A stretch of DNA of 64,000 bases from Strix aluco (taxonomy: Eukaryota > Chordata > Aves > Strigiformes > Strigidae): contig NC_133935.1 in NCBI RefSeq assembly GCF_031877795.1, positions 54,007,330 through 54,071,329 of the forward strand, given 5' to 3'. Shown here in pieces: positions 52,526 through 64,000 of this stretch. A program made the position numbers and the translations under genes. Within the stretch, counting starts at the first letter, position 1. Each line of letters begins with the position of its first letter. The notes beneath the pieces were generated by a model, which had not been told where the DNA came from, did no database searches, and worked only from the letters and a program-made list of their open reading frames with translations.

Positions 52526-53052
52526 CAATCAAACCAGAGTTACCAGTTCGAATTTCAGACTTTGCATATACAGCAACCAAAAGTGAATATACAACTGATT
52601 GGTTGAACAAGTCTGTGCAAATTTAAGCATTTCACAATAAGTATTTATTCCATCTAAAATATGGAATATCTTCTTCAATAATATACTATCATAAAGATCA
52701 GAAACAGCACAGGAAGACCAAAGTTTAGTTATTTTGTGTTTCATTTCCATTGGAAATGGGACATTTATAAAAATAGAAAGGCAAGAATATCACTTACTAC
52801 TCACATAATTTTTTATTTATAGACCCGGAGAATGGTGAAATACTATACTTAAGAATGCATATGTCATTACGAAACTCTGTGTCAGCTCATCTCAGGAAAT
52901 TTTGAGACTATTTTGCCTGTATATTTAGTACTAAAGATATTTGGTTGTAGAAATGAATGAAAATGAGAAGTAGAAACAAATATTTTCAAGTCTGATAGTT
53001 CTTTTCCTGTATCTCTAATTTATCTGGCATAAGCAGCACTTATTCAAATATC
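52526..53052. other. Noncoding spacer, nothing recognised
   Basis: AT-rich sequence between the purine tract and CR1 copy 3. No feature is seen. Confidence 0.5.
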
Positions 53053-53605
53053 AGAATCATAGAATCATAGAATGGTTTGGGTTGGAAGGGACCTTAAAGA
53101 TCCTCTAGTTCCAACTCCCCTGCCATGGGCAGAGACACCTTCCACTAGATCAGGTTGCTCAAAGCCCCGTCCAACTTGGCCTTGAATGCTTCCAGGGAGT
53201 GGGCATACACAGCTTCTCTAGGCAAACTCTTCCAGTGTCTCACCACGCTCACAGTGAAGAATTTCTTATATCTAATCTAAATCTACCCTCTCAATTTAAA
53301 GCCATTACCCCTTGTCCTATCCCTACAAGCCCTTGTAAAAAGTCCCTCTCCAGCTTATTTATGAGCCCCCTTTAAGTACTGGGAGGCTGCCATATGGTCT
53401 CCCTGGACCCTTCTCTTCTCTATGCTGAACAACCCCAACTCTCTCAGCCTGTCCTCATAAGGGAGGTGTGTCAACCCTCTGATCATCTTTGTGGCCTCCT
53501 CTAGATCTGCTCCAGCAGGTCCATGTCTTTCTTATGCTGGGGAACTCCAGAAATGCACACAACACTCCAGGTGGGGTCTCCCCAGAGAGGAATAGAAGGG
53601 TAGAA

Positions 53606-53854
53606 TCACCTCCCTCGACTGCTAGCCACACTTTTCTTGATGCAGCCCAGGATACAGTTGGTTTTCTGGGCTGTGAGCACACATTGCTGGCTCATAGTCA
53701 GTTTTCCATCCACTAATACCCCCAAGTCCTTCCCTGCAGGGCTGCTCTCAATCCACTCATCGCCCAGACTGTATTTGTGCATGGGATTTCCCCAACCCAT
53801 GTGCAGGACCTTGCATTTGGCCTTGTTGAACTTCATACATTTACATGGGCCCAC
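53606..53854 (-). pseudogene. CR1 ORF2 RT C-terminal block, frame fragment (copy 3)
   Basis: A frame of 82 codons corresponds to the region after the RT active site, with [13 protein letters not shown] near the start, then the DEWIESSP and LTMSQQ blocks. It ends near 53606 where the SRSREVI-type block is damaged. Upstream, the active-site region lies in another frame and reads LAGD instead of FADD (bases 53929-53937 cover AGD), so a catalytic aspartate is replaced by glycine. Confidence 0.88.
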
Positions 53855-54530
53855 CTCTCCAGGCTGTCAAGGTCCCTGTGGATGTCATCCCTTCCCTCCA
53901 GCATGTTGACTGCACCACACAGCTTGATGTCACCGGCAAGCTTGCTGAGGGTGCACTCAATCCACTGTCCATGTCGCCAACAAAGATGTTAAACAGCGCC
54001 AGTCCCAATACCAACCCCTGAGGAATGCCACTCATCACTGCTCTCCACTTGGACATCGAGTCATTGACTGCAACTCTTTGAGTGCGACCAGCCAGCCAGT
54101 TCCTTATCCACCAAATGGTCCATCCATCAAATCCATCTCTCCAATGTAGAGACAAGGATGCCATGCAGGACAGTGTCAAATGCCTTGCACAAGTCCAGTT
54201 AGATGACGCCAGTTGCTCTTGCCTTATCCACCAACATTGTAACCCCATGTAGAAGGCCACCAAATTTGTCAGGCACAATTTGCCCTTAGCGACGCCATGT
54301 TGGCTGTCACCAGTCACCTCCTTATTTTCCATGTGCCCTAGCATAGTTTCCAGAAGGATCCACTCCACGATCTTGCCAGGCACAGAGGTGAGACTAACTG
54401 GCATGTAGTTCCCCAGGTCTTCCTTTTTTCCCTTTTTAAAAATGGGGGTTATGTTTCCCCTTTTCCAGCCAGTGGGAACTTCACCAGACTGCCACAACTC
54501 CTCAAATATGATGGGTAGTGGCTTAGTCAC
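53841..54530 (-). pseudogene. CR1 ORF2 reverse transcriptase N-terminal and palm region, broken (copy 3)
   Basis: The frame of 229 codons begins with the [13 protein letters not shown] block (residues 22-34), followed by a [14 protein letters not shown] block (about 40-53) and SQHGVAKGK, all characteristic of the CR1 RT N-terminal part. It later carries [12 protein letters not shown]. Between these, residues about 95-150 are out of the CR1 frame. The correct motif A ([10 protein letters not shown]) lies in a neighbouring frame, just after a TAA, so compensating indels are present. After IFVGDMDSG the frame slips again and the active-site block is lost from this frame. The methionine is internal. 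The family protein reverse-transcribes CR1 RNA; this copy cannot. Confidence 0.9.
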
Positions 54531-54655
54531 TTCATCTGGCTGTTGCCTCAGGACCCACAGATGAATCTCAGCACCTCCTATGGACTTCCTTTTATCACTA
54601 ATGTACCTATAGCTTTCCCTGTTGCCCTTGATGTCCCTGGCAAGATTTAATTCTA

Positions 54656-54901
54656 TCAGGGCTTTGGCCTTCCTAACCTGATCCCTGGCTGCTTGGACAG
54701 TTTCAGGCTATCTGTCCTTGCTTCCACCCTCTGTAGGCTTCCTTTTTCATGTTTGAGCTTGTCCAGGAGCTCCTTGTTCATCCATGCAGGCCTCCTGGTG
54801 TTCTTACTCAACTTCCTCTTTGTCAGGATGCATCTCTCCTGAGCTTGGAGGAGGTGATCCTTGAATATTAACCTGCTTTCTTGGGCACCTCTTTCCTCCA
54901 A
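54656..54901 (-). pseudogene. CR1 ORF2 linker between endonuclease and RT, frame fragment (copy 3)
   Basis: The frame of 81 codons includes the RRPAWMNKELLDKLKHEKG block (about residues 36-54), which in CR1 ORF2 lies between the endonuclease and the reverse transcriptase. It is separated by frameshifts from the endonuclease piece upstream (54916-55149) and the RT piece downstream (53841-54530). Confidence 0.85.
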
Positions 54902-54915
54902 GGCTTTATCCCACG

Positions 54916-55149
54916 CTAGTCTATCAAGCAGATCCCTGAAGAGGCCAAAGTCTGCTCTCCTGAAGTCCAGGGTAGTGAGCTTGCTGTATGCCTGTGTGCT
55001 CTCCTTGCTGCCCTAAGGATCTTGACATCCACCATTTCATGGTCACTGCAGGCAAGGCTGCCCTTGAGATTCACAACCTCCACCAGCCCCTCCTTGTTGG
55101 TGAGAACAAGGTCCAGCATAGCACCTCTCCTCGTTGGCTCCTCTATCAC
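54916..55149 (-). pseudogene. CR1 ORF2 endonuclease C-terminal end, frame fragment (copy 3)
   Basis: The frame of 77 codons carries the C-terminal end of the apurinic-type endonuclease of CR1. The MLDLVLTNKEGLV block lies at residues 11-23 and the catalytic SDH motif at residues 35-37 within CSDHEMV. In the family this nuclease nicks the target DNA to prime reverse transcription. The CR1-like sequence continues about 60 bases upstream to near 55210, where the element is truncated, so most of the domain is missing. The reading frame deteriorates after residue 46. Confidence 0.9.
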
Positions 55150-55210
55150 TTGGAGAAGGAAGTAATCATCAACACATTCCAGGAATCTCCTGGATTGCTT
55201 ATGCCCTCCT

Positions 55211-56979
55211 TTAGAAGAAAACTAAGATCCCTTTATTAGCCTTCACTCTCTTGCAGCTTCACTATTTTAAATAAGGTAATATTTGTATTTGAGTATTTAA
55301 ACAGAAAGAAAAGTTTTACATGTTCTACCCAGCACTGGGCACGAGAGACTACCAAGTGGGTCCTGATCCTAATGTCTACATGCCTGTGAGGGAGCTGCTG
55401 ATTCCATGGATCTCCGGGACATACATGCCCCGCTGAATGAAGTTAAACCATTAACAAAAATAGAGCAGATCACAACATCCTGTGTCTCCTTTCTTCCCTT
55501 CATTTGCACCCCAGAACACACTGCGTACCTCAACTCAGCCCAGCTGCAAGAACAGTTACCAGTCACCAGATGTTTGTGATCACAAATTTAGTGAAAGAGA
55601 CTATGTCCAGAGCTGAGCTGATGAAAGACATGTGAGCTTTCTTTATGCATTTCATGCAAAATAGCTTGGGTTTTTTAAAATTACCCTGGAAAGCTATTGA
55701 CTTTGCACGGAAACAAATGAGGAAACTTCACAGCCGGTTTGGCTGTGGGAGCAGTGACACCCTAATGTAGCACAACCTTTCTGCAGCAAGTTTCTTATCG
55801 TGGCATTAATGTGTGTTTGGAACCTGAGACCATGCTTGTCTCAGAAGGATTACAGCTTCAAAGACAGCAGCTAGGAAGAACTGACTGAAGCAAATCCAAC
55901 TGGGTACCCACTCAGATTTACACTACCAATTATTTTATCTGTTCAGCATTCCTGTGTGCCTAGCTTCTACATGATTATCCACAGATAGATAAAAGGCTGA
56001 ATTAGTCATACATGTTCTGATAGTTTAAAAGAATCACAGATTGGTTACTGCAGCTGTATACATTTTATGGGCACATAATAACAAGAATATTTGTAACTTC
56101 TACCAATGGAATATTTTTAAAAATAATTACGCAGTCTTATACAGCAATGATCATCTACATATGGTAGTGTGTATGCATGTTTGTGTGTACAGAAGCATGA
56201 AACTTGATAAGACAATACTATAAAGTTCTACAATCCTATGTGCTTTAAAAATACAACTATTTGCACAGTCCTGTTAATTTATAGAAGTAGAATTCTCTTT
56301 CTTTAATTCATTCAATAATAAGGAATTTAAAACCTTGAGAGAAGATGTTACAATAAACTTACTGGCGTGTTTTGCACTCTATAAACTAATGTAACTGGTC
56401 TTCAATACTTTTAGCTTATGGATTTATATTGGTTAGGAAAGAAGAACAGCTATACTTTAAAATGCAAAGGCTGTTCCCTGAACGCTGGGTTTAGATGCTC
56501 ACATAGAAACCTATTAACTAAGGTATGCATTCAAAAATAGATCATCATAATCTAATACTCTCTTCATCATGATTTATAAGCAGCTGGAGCTTCAGACCTG
56601 AACTAAAATTTGTTTTAAAGGTGTAGCACTCAATAAGAAAGTATTTTGTTTACCCACAAAAGCCTGTAGTGACTACCCAGAGAGACGGCCACACCATCCT
56701 TTTAATAACTGCAGGATTTGGGGCCAAATCCCTACTGAAGGACTTTGACTACAAGCAACATACTATGTAAATACAAAATCCCTACAGTAGTAAAAGTGTC
56801 TTGAAGTGCTACAACATTTTGGAAAAACACTTATTTCTGCTGCATGTACTGAAAGTCATCAAGAAAGATATAGCTAGGCAGCATGAAGCTGTATCTTCTT
56901 TCCAGGACTAACAAAGGTTAGTAGACTATGAAGGTGTATATAGAAGCTGGGTCCATCTGAGGGTGTGCTCTTACCAAGC
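55211..56979. other. Noncoding DNA, no gene seen
   Basis: Single-copy AT-rich sequence. Open frames are short, with no recognisable domain or repeat. Confidence 0.55.
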
Positions 56980-57540
56980 TGTTCGGTGAAGCTAAGTCAA
57001 GAAAGGAGACAGATACATTTTGCCACAACGGAGGATGAGCTAGGAGCCTACAGGAACCCCAGGACAGGCAAGCAGAGACCACCAGCACCCCCATCAACAG
57101 GGCCTTCCCACACCTGGGTAGAGCCAGGGTGGTGGCAGAGTCACAGTCCACCAACAGTCCCAGGCATGGGTATTGAACTAGGTGCATGGTCCATCCAGGG
57201 GGTGCAGCCAGGTGTTCCTGCAGGAAAGCACCAGGGAAAAGGCTGCCTATCATGTAAGTTCAAGGTTCAGCCAGGAAACAGGGCTGAAGAAAAGGCTGCC
57301 TGTAATGTAGGTTCAAGGTCCAGACAGGAAGGCAGCCAGCGAACTCAGACTGCAAGAGAGAAAGCTGGACACAGCTACACCTACAACACCATGCAAGCAA
57401 GAATGGGATGTCTAGACCTGAGCTTAAATGGGCAGGTTGTGGGTGGGGGTCCCGGGGGAGGCTGGTCAGTGCAGCTACAGCCTGTACAAAACAACAGAGG
57501 TTTCACCATTCATTTAACCACAGAAGGAGGTTTCTTATAG
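56980..57540 (+). repeat. GC-rich block with 53-bp partial tandem duplication, possible unclassified dispersed repeat
   Basis: This block is much richer in G and C than its surroundings. Two copies of a 42-base segment start at 57236 and 57289 (period 53), differing at about 5 positions. The 191-codon open frame across it (56965-57540) is glycine-, proline- and glutamine-rich with no recognisable domain. The repeat period is not a multiple of three, so the two copies fall in different frames, which argues against a coding origin. The wording (many AGGCAG and CCAGG words) resembles GC-rich LTR or minisatellite-like sequence in birds, but I cannot name a family. Confidence 0.45.
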
Positions 57541-60500
57541 GACCCAATTCTCAAGTGAAGGGCTAACATCCTGACCCTGGCACTATCCCATAGCCGGTTA
57601 GTACCCACATCCCACCCTGTGCTTCCTCCCATTGCCCAGGGGGATTTTGTTACAACAGCAAAGGACTGCCAGGACAAGAGGGTATGCAGAGGCACAGACC
57701 ATTCTGGGTTGTCACAGACCTTTAGGGACACTGGGAATACATGAAAAATGAGTTGCCAAAGGGGCTCTGTGCTAGTCATCACTAGCCTTACGCTCAATGG
57801 CCCTTCAATTTTTGGGAAGATGGCATATGACCATTTTGCCCCAGTGACCGGCAACAAAATTATACACATGCAGGCAAGAACTCAGCCTAGGGAGTACTGC
57901 AGTAAGGAGTCCATGACAAGATCTCAATGGAAATTTAGTGAACATAGTGATAATCTGGTCTCTTGATTACTTTCCTGCTTCTCTGTGACTCCTCCTAATG
58001 ACACCTCCTCTGCCTCTAATCTCATTTTTCCCTTACAAAGCCTTACTGTAAGTTCATTTCAAAACTTCACATAAAATCAAAAACTGCAGAGCAGATTTTC
58101 TGTGTCATTGAGGTTTTACCAGGTGCCAATCTGATCTGAGGAGTAAGGGTTCTGGACCTGAGGTAGACAGCAAGAAGAGAAGCAGACAAAGAACAACAGA
58201 ACAAAGGATGTCTTGCCTGCACTTCGGGGAACTAGAAGGATAGGTGTGGAAAAGCAACACTGTTAGTTTTGTTTAGTTTTCTATGTTTGTATGATTTTGT
58301 CTAGGTCAGTTATTCTCTCTACTGTGATACTCTCCTATATAGCTTCTGTAAAAGGAAAAAAACTTCTAAATTTGTATGTTTTCTAAGGCCACTTTGGCAA
58401 CAGCAAAGGTCTCTGAGTTTCTATCTGACAATAAATGGTATTTGTTACATACAATCCTAACAATATTAAAATAATTAATATTTGTAAGGTGGGGGAAAAA
58501 AATGATGGGCATGTCTAGTACACTAATATGATAATTAACCTACATTCCCTTCATCTTGTAGCAAAATTTTCATTTATATTATTATCTCAACAATTTTATT
58601 TCTCTGTGAGACTTTTCCATTTCAGACTGTTTACCAGAAAATTATATCAAATTAGATCATGACCTTGAGGAGTTCTGTAAACTAACATGACGTTAAAAAT
58701 AACTTAGCAATCAGGACAGAAAGGAACAAATTGTGTTTAATAATAGCATTCACTAGCCATGATTAATTCTGAAGTCCCATTAAAACCATGTTTCTCTTTT
58801 TAAATATATTACCTATTGCAACATTAATTAGTGAATCTACCTAACAATATCTCACAAGATCATATTTTAAATTATGTTAAATTTCTGGTGAAGGGATTCC
58901 ATTCCTCCCTGTAGTTCATTAACAGCAGCCAAGATCACCTGCTCATAACCTTGTCTGCATGTGCTGCGAGTGTACTGCATGTGGAATAAAAACGAGAGCT
59001 TGTGATCTAAACTTTCTGCATTTAATTTGAGGTGGTTGTGAGTTATGTGGATTGCTCCACGTGCGTGCTAATCAAGAGTTAAACTGCAAAACATCATTAT
59101 GTATTCCATACATGTTATTTATAGAACTGTCTGCTATTTTAAAATTCTTCAGATAATTTGTACAATTTATAGTTACTTTTTCATGTCACACCACAAGGAA
59201 GATTTCTTAGTATGGCCTGACAAAATCCCATATCAAATTCCAGTGCCATTATTTCAATAAAGTATACTCTATCACAAATACTGCAATATGAAATCCGTCA
59301 CGTCCAGTCCTGCAAAAGCTTTAGTACATGCACAAAATCATGAACATGAAGACTGCATGACTCTATTCAGATGAGTAACTTTCCCACATACGAAGCCTCA
59401 GTATTATGGCAACTGAGGTACTCATGGGCTATATGAAAACTCAAATGACCTGAAGTTCATACCATAATCTTTTTTCAGTCCAAAGAAGGCCATCAGGAGA
59501 ATGGTGTAATAAGCACTTCCCCAGCAACAACCAAATAAATGCACTCGCTCTTTCCCTGCTGAATGCACTGACAAACCTTTTTATGGAATACTATGGGAGT
59601 ACAATAAATCTCAAAAAGATGTGTGTTTACATGATGAATGACCGTAAAATCTTTAATGGTCAAAGGTAAATTTCTGTCTCTGTTAAAAGATTATACCTAT
59701 ACATTTAACAAAAAAAGCAATGGCTAAATGAACCATGAAGTACCGTACTGTTTGTGGAACAATTATGCTTCTAGCAACAACATAAACTACTTAAAGGATT
59801 TTAAAGTAAGTAATAGCTGCAGATACTTCTGTAAACGTAAACTGGATTCTGCCTGTCACAATCCAAACATGTACTTACACATTCAAGGAAAAGAGAATTT
59901 AAAACATCATATAGAAAGGGGAAATAAATGTATTGGACATATTTACGGTTCCATAATAAAACCTTCCTACATTTATGAAGAGGAAGGCAATGTTTACAGC
60001 TTCTCATAATTTATTCTGGCCTCACAAACTATTCAATATAAGTTATATACTGGTATCATAAAGTGTAGATTATCTAGGTTTAGACTTACCACTCTAGTTA
60101 TGTACATATTTTTCTTTGTTCAGGAAACATTGCCAACAGAGAGCACCGTGTCTCTCTCAGATCTATAACTACTCATATATTCAGGCAAAATTCCCTCTGA
60201 ATAACTGCACTGCAGAACTGCTAGTTCAGCACATTGAAATGAACACTATTATATTATTTTCTTTAATAACAAATCACTACTGCCTGTAAATAATTTAATG
60301 CAGATAGATTATTATTTGCTTTACATGGCTGCCTAAACACATTTCCATTCTCCTGCTTATAGCATTTTCAATTAAGTCAGCTATAACGCTGTGTCATGTT
60401 TTCATTTCCAAAGTAAGGGGCATAACACTGCTCCCCTGATACACAGGAGAGAAAGTCTACCAATTCTTAGTAGAAACAGGGGCTGTCAGTCATTCAGTGA

Positions 60501-63500
60501 AAGTGTGACTCAGCAGCTGCTTATTCTGTAAAAGTACTCTGCACATAGGAGATAGAACAGGAGCAGCGATGCCTTTACAAGCAAAGAAATTATCTGGTAC
60601 GCATATAAACAAAACCAGCCTTCTTACCATACTGAATTTATGTAATAATTTTTTCACTAATTCATTTCAAATCTTCTCATTGCATATAAGGGAGACTGTA
60701 TTTATTTAAGAGCTTATTTAACTATTCCTAATTTTTGCCAGGAATTTATTCATGCATATTTCTCTGAATAAAGGTGTCCATTTTGCTCATTGAAAAACCA
60801 TACACACTCAGGTAGAAGAATGATTTTTCTTCCCACAAGCAAAAAGTTTACAAATGTTGCTCATAATTATTTAAAACAAAAAACTGTCTTTCCAAGATAA
60901 AAAATAAATGGCTACAAGTTTTCTACAGCCAACTTAGGATATGCAGACCTACGGCAACCACTCAATCTAAAAAGCCGGGGGAAAAGTCCTTCCTCAGCAC
61001 GTGCAGATGCACATACATCAGCCTGAACACAGAACAATGGCAAAAAATGTAACGGTAAAATATGCTTACTGCCACTTTATAGAAGACTCCAGCTCTAAAT
61101 TTTATTCTCTAACAAAAGAAAAGACACCTATAACATCTTGAACAATCTTCATTTTCTCTAGTACAGGGGAACTGAAGATATGAAACAGTTTCTATCTACC
61201 AGATTGACTAGGACTCCTCAGCCTCAAGACAGACGACCATGCAACGTATAATAGAGGTACAAAAACCCCGATTCTTACTGTGCAAAACATGGGGATCTCA
61301 AATGAACTGATCAGGAAGTAGTCTGGGAAAAAATATTAACAAAAGGAAGAAGTTTCCGTAAATGTCTAAGTAAGCTTTGCCACCGCTCATGATATACATC
61401 AAATTAAACATGGATTCAAAAGTGATTCAACAATTTCATGCAGATGAGTACCAGAAACTATTAAATACAGACATGTGGATTCAACCTTTGGCTCGGTAAA
61501 TCCTAAACATCAGACTGCTCTATGGTCATACCGCTGTATGGTCCCATGCTCATTCCTACCATTTGTCACAGAGGAATCTTCTGCTGGCCAGTGTCAGAGA
61601 AAATGTATCAGATTTTAGGGACCTTTTGTGATACTGTAAACAGACATTCTTGTGCTTTATGTACTGGAGATGAAAAGCAGAATTTTAAGTTCAGTAGATA
61701 ACGGTTTTCATCCACAAAGTAGGATCCAGTCCTCAAAACATTTAAGAATATCTGCAATTTAACCAGAAAAAAAGGATAACACATACAAATTTACACATAC
61801 ACATTTATGGAATGGAGATACAATTATAATATGTTTTTATTGTATCTGTTTTCACTGTATTTTTTGGCAAGACTAAGTGAAGAGCTGATCTTGCTGGTTC
61901 ACTGAGGCTTTGTTTTCCATCAAAGTACAGTGCTTGTTGATCTCCTGCCCTAGTTTGCCCTTTTTTGCCCTATCAGTGCATCCACACATTCTAACTGGTA
62001 AAGCACAGAAAGGTCTGGGTAACTACACAATTATTCCAGTTTTGTTCCCTTCTGAATACAGCTCTTGCATAGAGCCTTACCTAGAGAAGACTGTCTAATT
62101 TCTTAAACTTACACTGTTTTTAAGGGAGTCACAAAAATGCAAGTGACTTCACCAAGATGTAAAGCATTATTTAGTTGACAAACAGTATCCTCAAAGATCT
62201 GCTGACATAAGTGATGCTGATGTACAGACTGCTGTAATTATGGCAATAACATCTCTGGGAATCCAAACGTGTATCTTAAATTTTACTCTCTGCCACCGGC
62301 AAATGGTAAAAGAACAGAAATAGTAGCTCTTATTCCCGTAAGGATCTAAACAAAAATATGTGGGATAGTTTATAGAAAATGACAGAGTTTCAGTTAATCA
62401 ACAAATACCATTCCCAAAGCTTTTCTAGATTTGTACTATACAAAAAAAAAAACAAACAAAAAAAAAAAAACCAAACCCACACCACTTAAAAACGTATGTT
62501 AATTTCACACAGGAAAAAAAAATCAGCATTGAGTGGAAAAGTTGAATCAAGATTAATGGAGAAATGCTATTTTTAAAACCTCTAAAAATGTTACAGAGTT
62601 AAAAATACAAGTAAAAATTATTTTTATAGCAGCTGGCAATGTCCATTTAAGGCTGACAATTTCTTCTGGATGACTAGTACCATATATCTCATGCAGCACC
62701 CACTGTTCTGAGTTTATTGCAGTATAGCATAATCAGATGGCTTTAAAACTCAGACTCAGAATCTCTATTTTTGGCTTAAATCCAAGTTATAATTATAGTA
62801 AATGTACTATTTCTTAAAAGAATGCTGCTGCTTATGTTCTTAACATAGTGATTTTGTAGTTTTCATATTGCAAAACTGAAACTAGACTGGGATAAACACA
62901 GAGGGAAAAAATTAAGGCTTAAACCGAGTTTAATATGCAACTCCAACTCACCATCATAAAGCCCAAGAGGCAGGATATGCAATCCTGCATTCCTTACACA
63001 CTCGTAATACCTCTTGGCTTCAGTGGAAGTTTTGTTTGAGAAAGCATACAATCAGAACCTATAATTTCATTAATTGCATGCCACAGGCAGTCCATGTGAG
63101 GTAAGACTAATGAACCAAACTGGTGGGAAGGACGGAGGAACCCTCAGCCTCGCCTGCATCTTTGTGGACCACTGAGTCCACGCAGCAAAATCATGAATCC
63201 TCATTTTCCCCACTCACCCACACTTCCAGCTCTTCCTCGTGACAGACCGCATCTGTCATGTAGAGGAGATCACTGCGCAGATGCTTCATTCGGGACACAA
63301 GATAGCCCTCAGGTCTCTGCCACTACCCTGCATTACCATCCTTTCCCAGACTCTCGGCAGTACCGAGGATTTCAGCCGATGCAGATACTTATTCTGTTGG
63401 GATTTTTATATTATTCATACTAGGTGCAGGCAAAATGAATGTTATGTAGCTATTAGTACAGATTGCTTTGACATATTACATATTCCATTAGATATCCTTT

Positions 63501-64000
63501 GGGCAATTTAGGAAGTATCATCTTAAAACCATGTGGATGGACTTGACTTTTACAGTATTACTGTTCACATAACTTCTCGATGCATACCATAAACATAAAT
63601 GACTCTACTGGGCATGTGCTACAGATAGTTTTACAGTATTCCACAAGGTTTGTTTATGTATGCAGGAAGAAATAGCATGAAACAAAAAACCTCCCATATT
63701 ATAAAGGCTTTTTATTTGCTAAACCATGAGCCAAGAAAAAACACAAGCACTTGCCAGCTACTTCTTTTTCTAAACATAAAAACAGCTAATCCAATTTTGA
63801 AAGAAACCGTTGCAGGCTGAGAACTGGCAGGCCATGTTACAGTGAGGGGTGAATCCACAGAGTAGTCTCAGTTGCAAACTGACATTCAGAAGTGCATAGC
63901 AGATAGCTCTTCAGCTACAAAAACCCCGTTACCTTCCTGTACAACAAACTGAAAACTCTAGTTCATTTCTACCTGTATAACTGAAGACAACTCAATTTTT
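57541..64000. other. Noncoding DNA, mostly AT-rich, no gene seen
   Basis: From about 58250 to 62900 the sequence is strongly AT-rich with low CpG. An E-box CACGTG lies near 59059. A runs separated by C occur at 62442-62470. Open frames are short (93 codons at most) and have no recognisable domains. No transposable element is recognised. Confidence 0.55.
62442..62483. repeat. A-rich tract
   Basis: A11, CAAAC, A13, then CCAAACCCACACC. It resembles the tract at 48421-48464 in layout. It may be a decayed poly-A tail or ordinary A-rich low complexity. Confidence 0.7.

Larger units (their letters stand above)
53053..55210 (-). mobile_element. CR1 LINE retrotransposon, 5'-truncated (copy 3)
   Basis: The longest CR1 here, about 2.15 kb, lies on the minus strand. 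Its 3' terminus at the left edge has about two ATTCTATG octamers. Reading upstream it holds the 3' UTR, the RT domain, the linker and the C-terminal end of the endonuclease domain, and it is then truncated near 55210. It shares subfamily-specific words with copy 2 ([29 protein letters not shown]). It has more frameshifts than copy 1. Confidence 0.96.

Noticed and set aside
52151..52606. Open frames of 80-125 codons rich in K/E/R or F/S/L
   Set aside because: They are translations of the purine microsatellite, not proteins.
56965..57540. 191-codon open frame, longest outside CR1
   Set aside because: It lies in a GC-rich block with a 53-bp duplication out of frame with itself, and no domain is recognisable. 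A frame of this length is not surprising in such composition.
1..64000. CRISPR arrays, phage, operons, tRNA, rRNA or snRNA genes
   Set aside because: None is visible; direct repeats found are isolated duplications or microsatellites, and the genome is vertebrate.

Overview
This window looks like an intronic or intergenic stretch of a bird genome. The sequence is AT-rich with no dense coding. The only clearly recognisable proteins are fragments of CR1 LINE retrotransposon ORF2. Two of the three younger CR1 copies end in the ATTCTATG-type 3' repeats, and one of these also carries the internal words typical of avian CR1; the third ends in a shorter ATTCTGTG variant. I see no Alu, B1 or L1 elements, operons, ribosome-binding sites, CRISPR arrays, tRNA or rRNA genes. 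Species cannot be determined by reading.

Layout: positions 1-10436 are single-copy noncoding DNA with a small CpG-dense patch near 4441-4590. A young, 5'-truncated CR1 lies on the minus strand at 10437-11705. An ancient CR1 relic (minus) occupies about 13240-13765. From 13766 to 33839 the sequence is noncoding, with a possible MIR-type SINE relic near 17450-17530, a GC-rich block at 22170-23190 and several short hairpins and duplications. A second ancient CR1 relic (plus) lies near 33840-34180. A probable MIR-type relic (39275-39440) sits just upstream of a plus-strand CR1 (39808-40821). Two more ancient CR1 relics follow (41660-42242 and 50396-51150, both plus). A 164-base pure-purine tract (52362-52525) precedes the longest CR1 (53053-55210, minus). 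A GC-rich block with a 53-bp tandem duplication lies at 56980-57540. The rest, to 64000, is AT-rich and holds nothing recognisable.

No host gene can be assigned. The long open frames outside CR1 sit in GC-rich blocks, have no recognisable domains and are of a length expected by chance in 64 kb. A few splice-like or ORF-like places are listed as weak leads. The three younger CR1 copies are all dead by inspection: 5' truncation, frameshifts, stops, and loss of a catalytic residue in two of them. Two belong to one subfamily and lie in opposite orientation about 12-13 kb apart. That is the most concrete structural feature, because a transcript crossing both could fold back. I found no evidence for a new biological system here.
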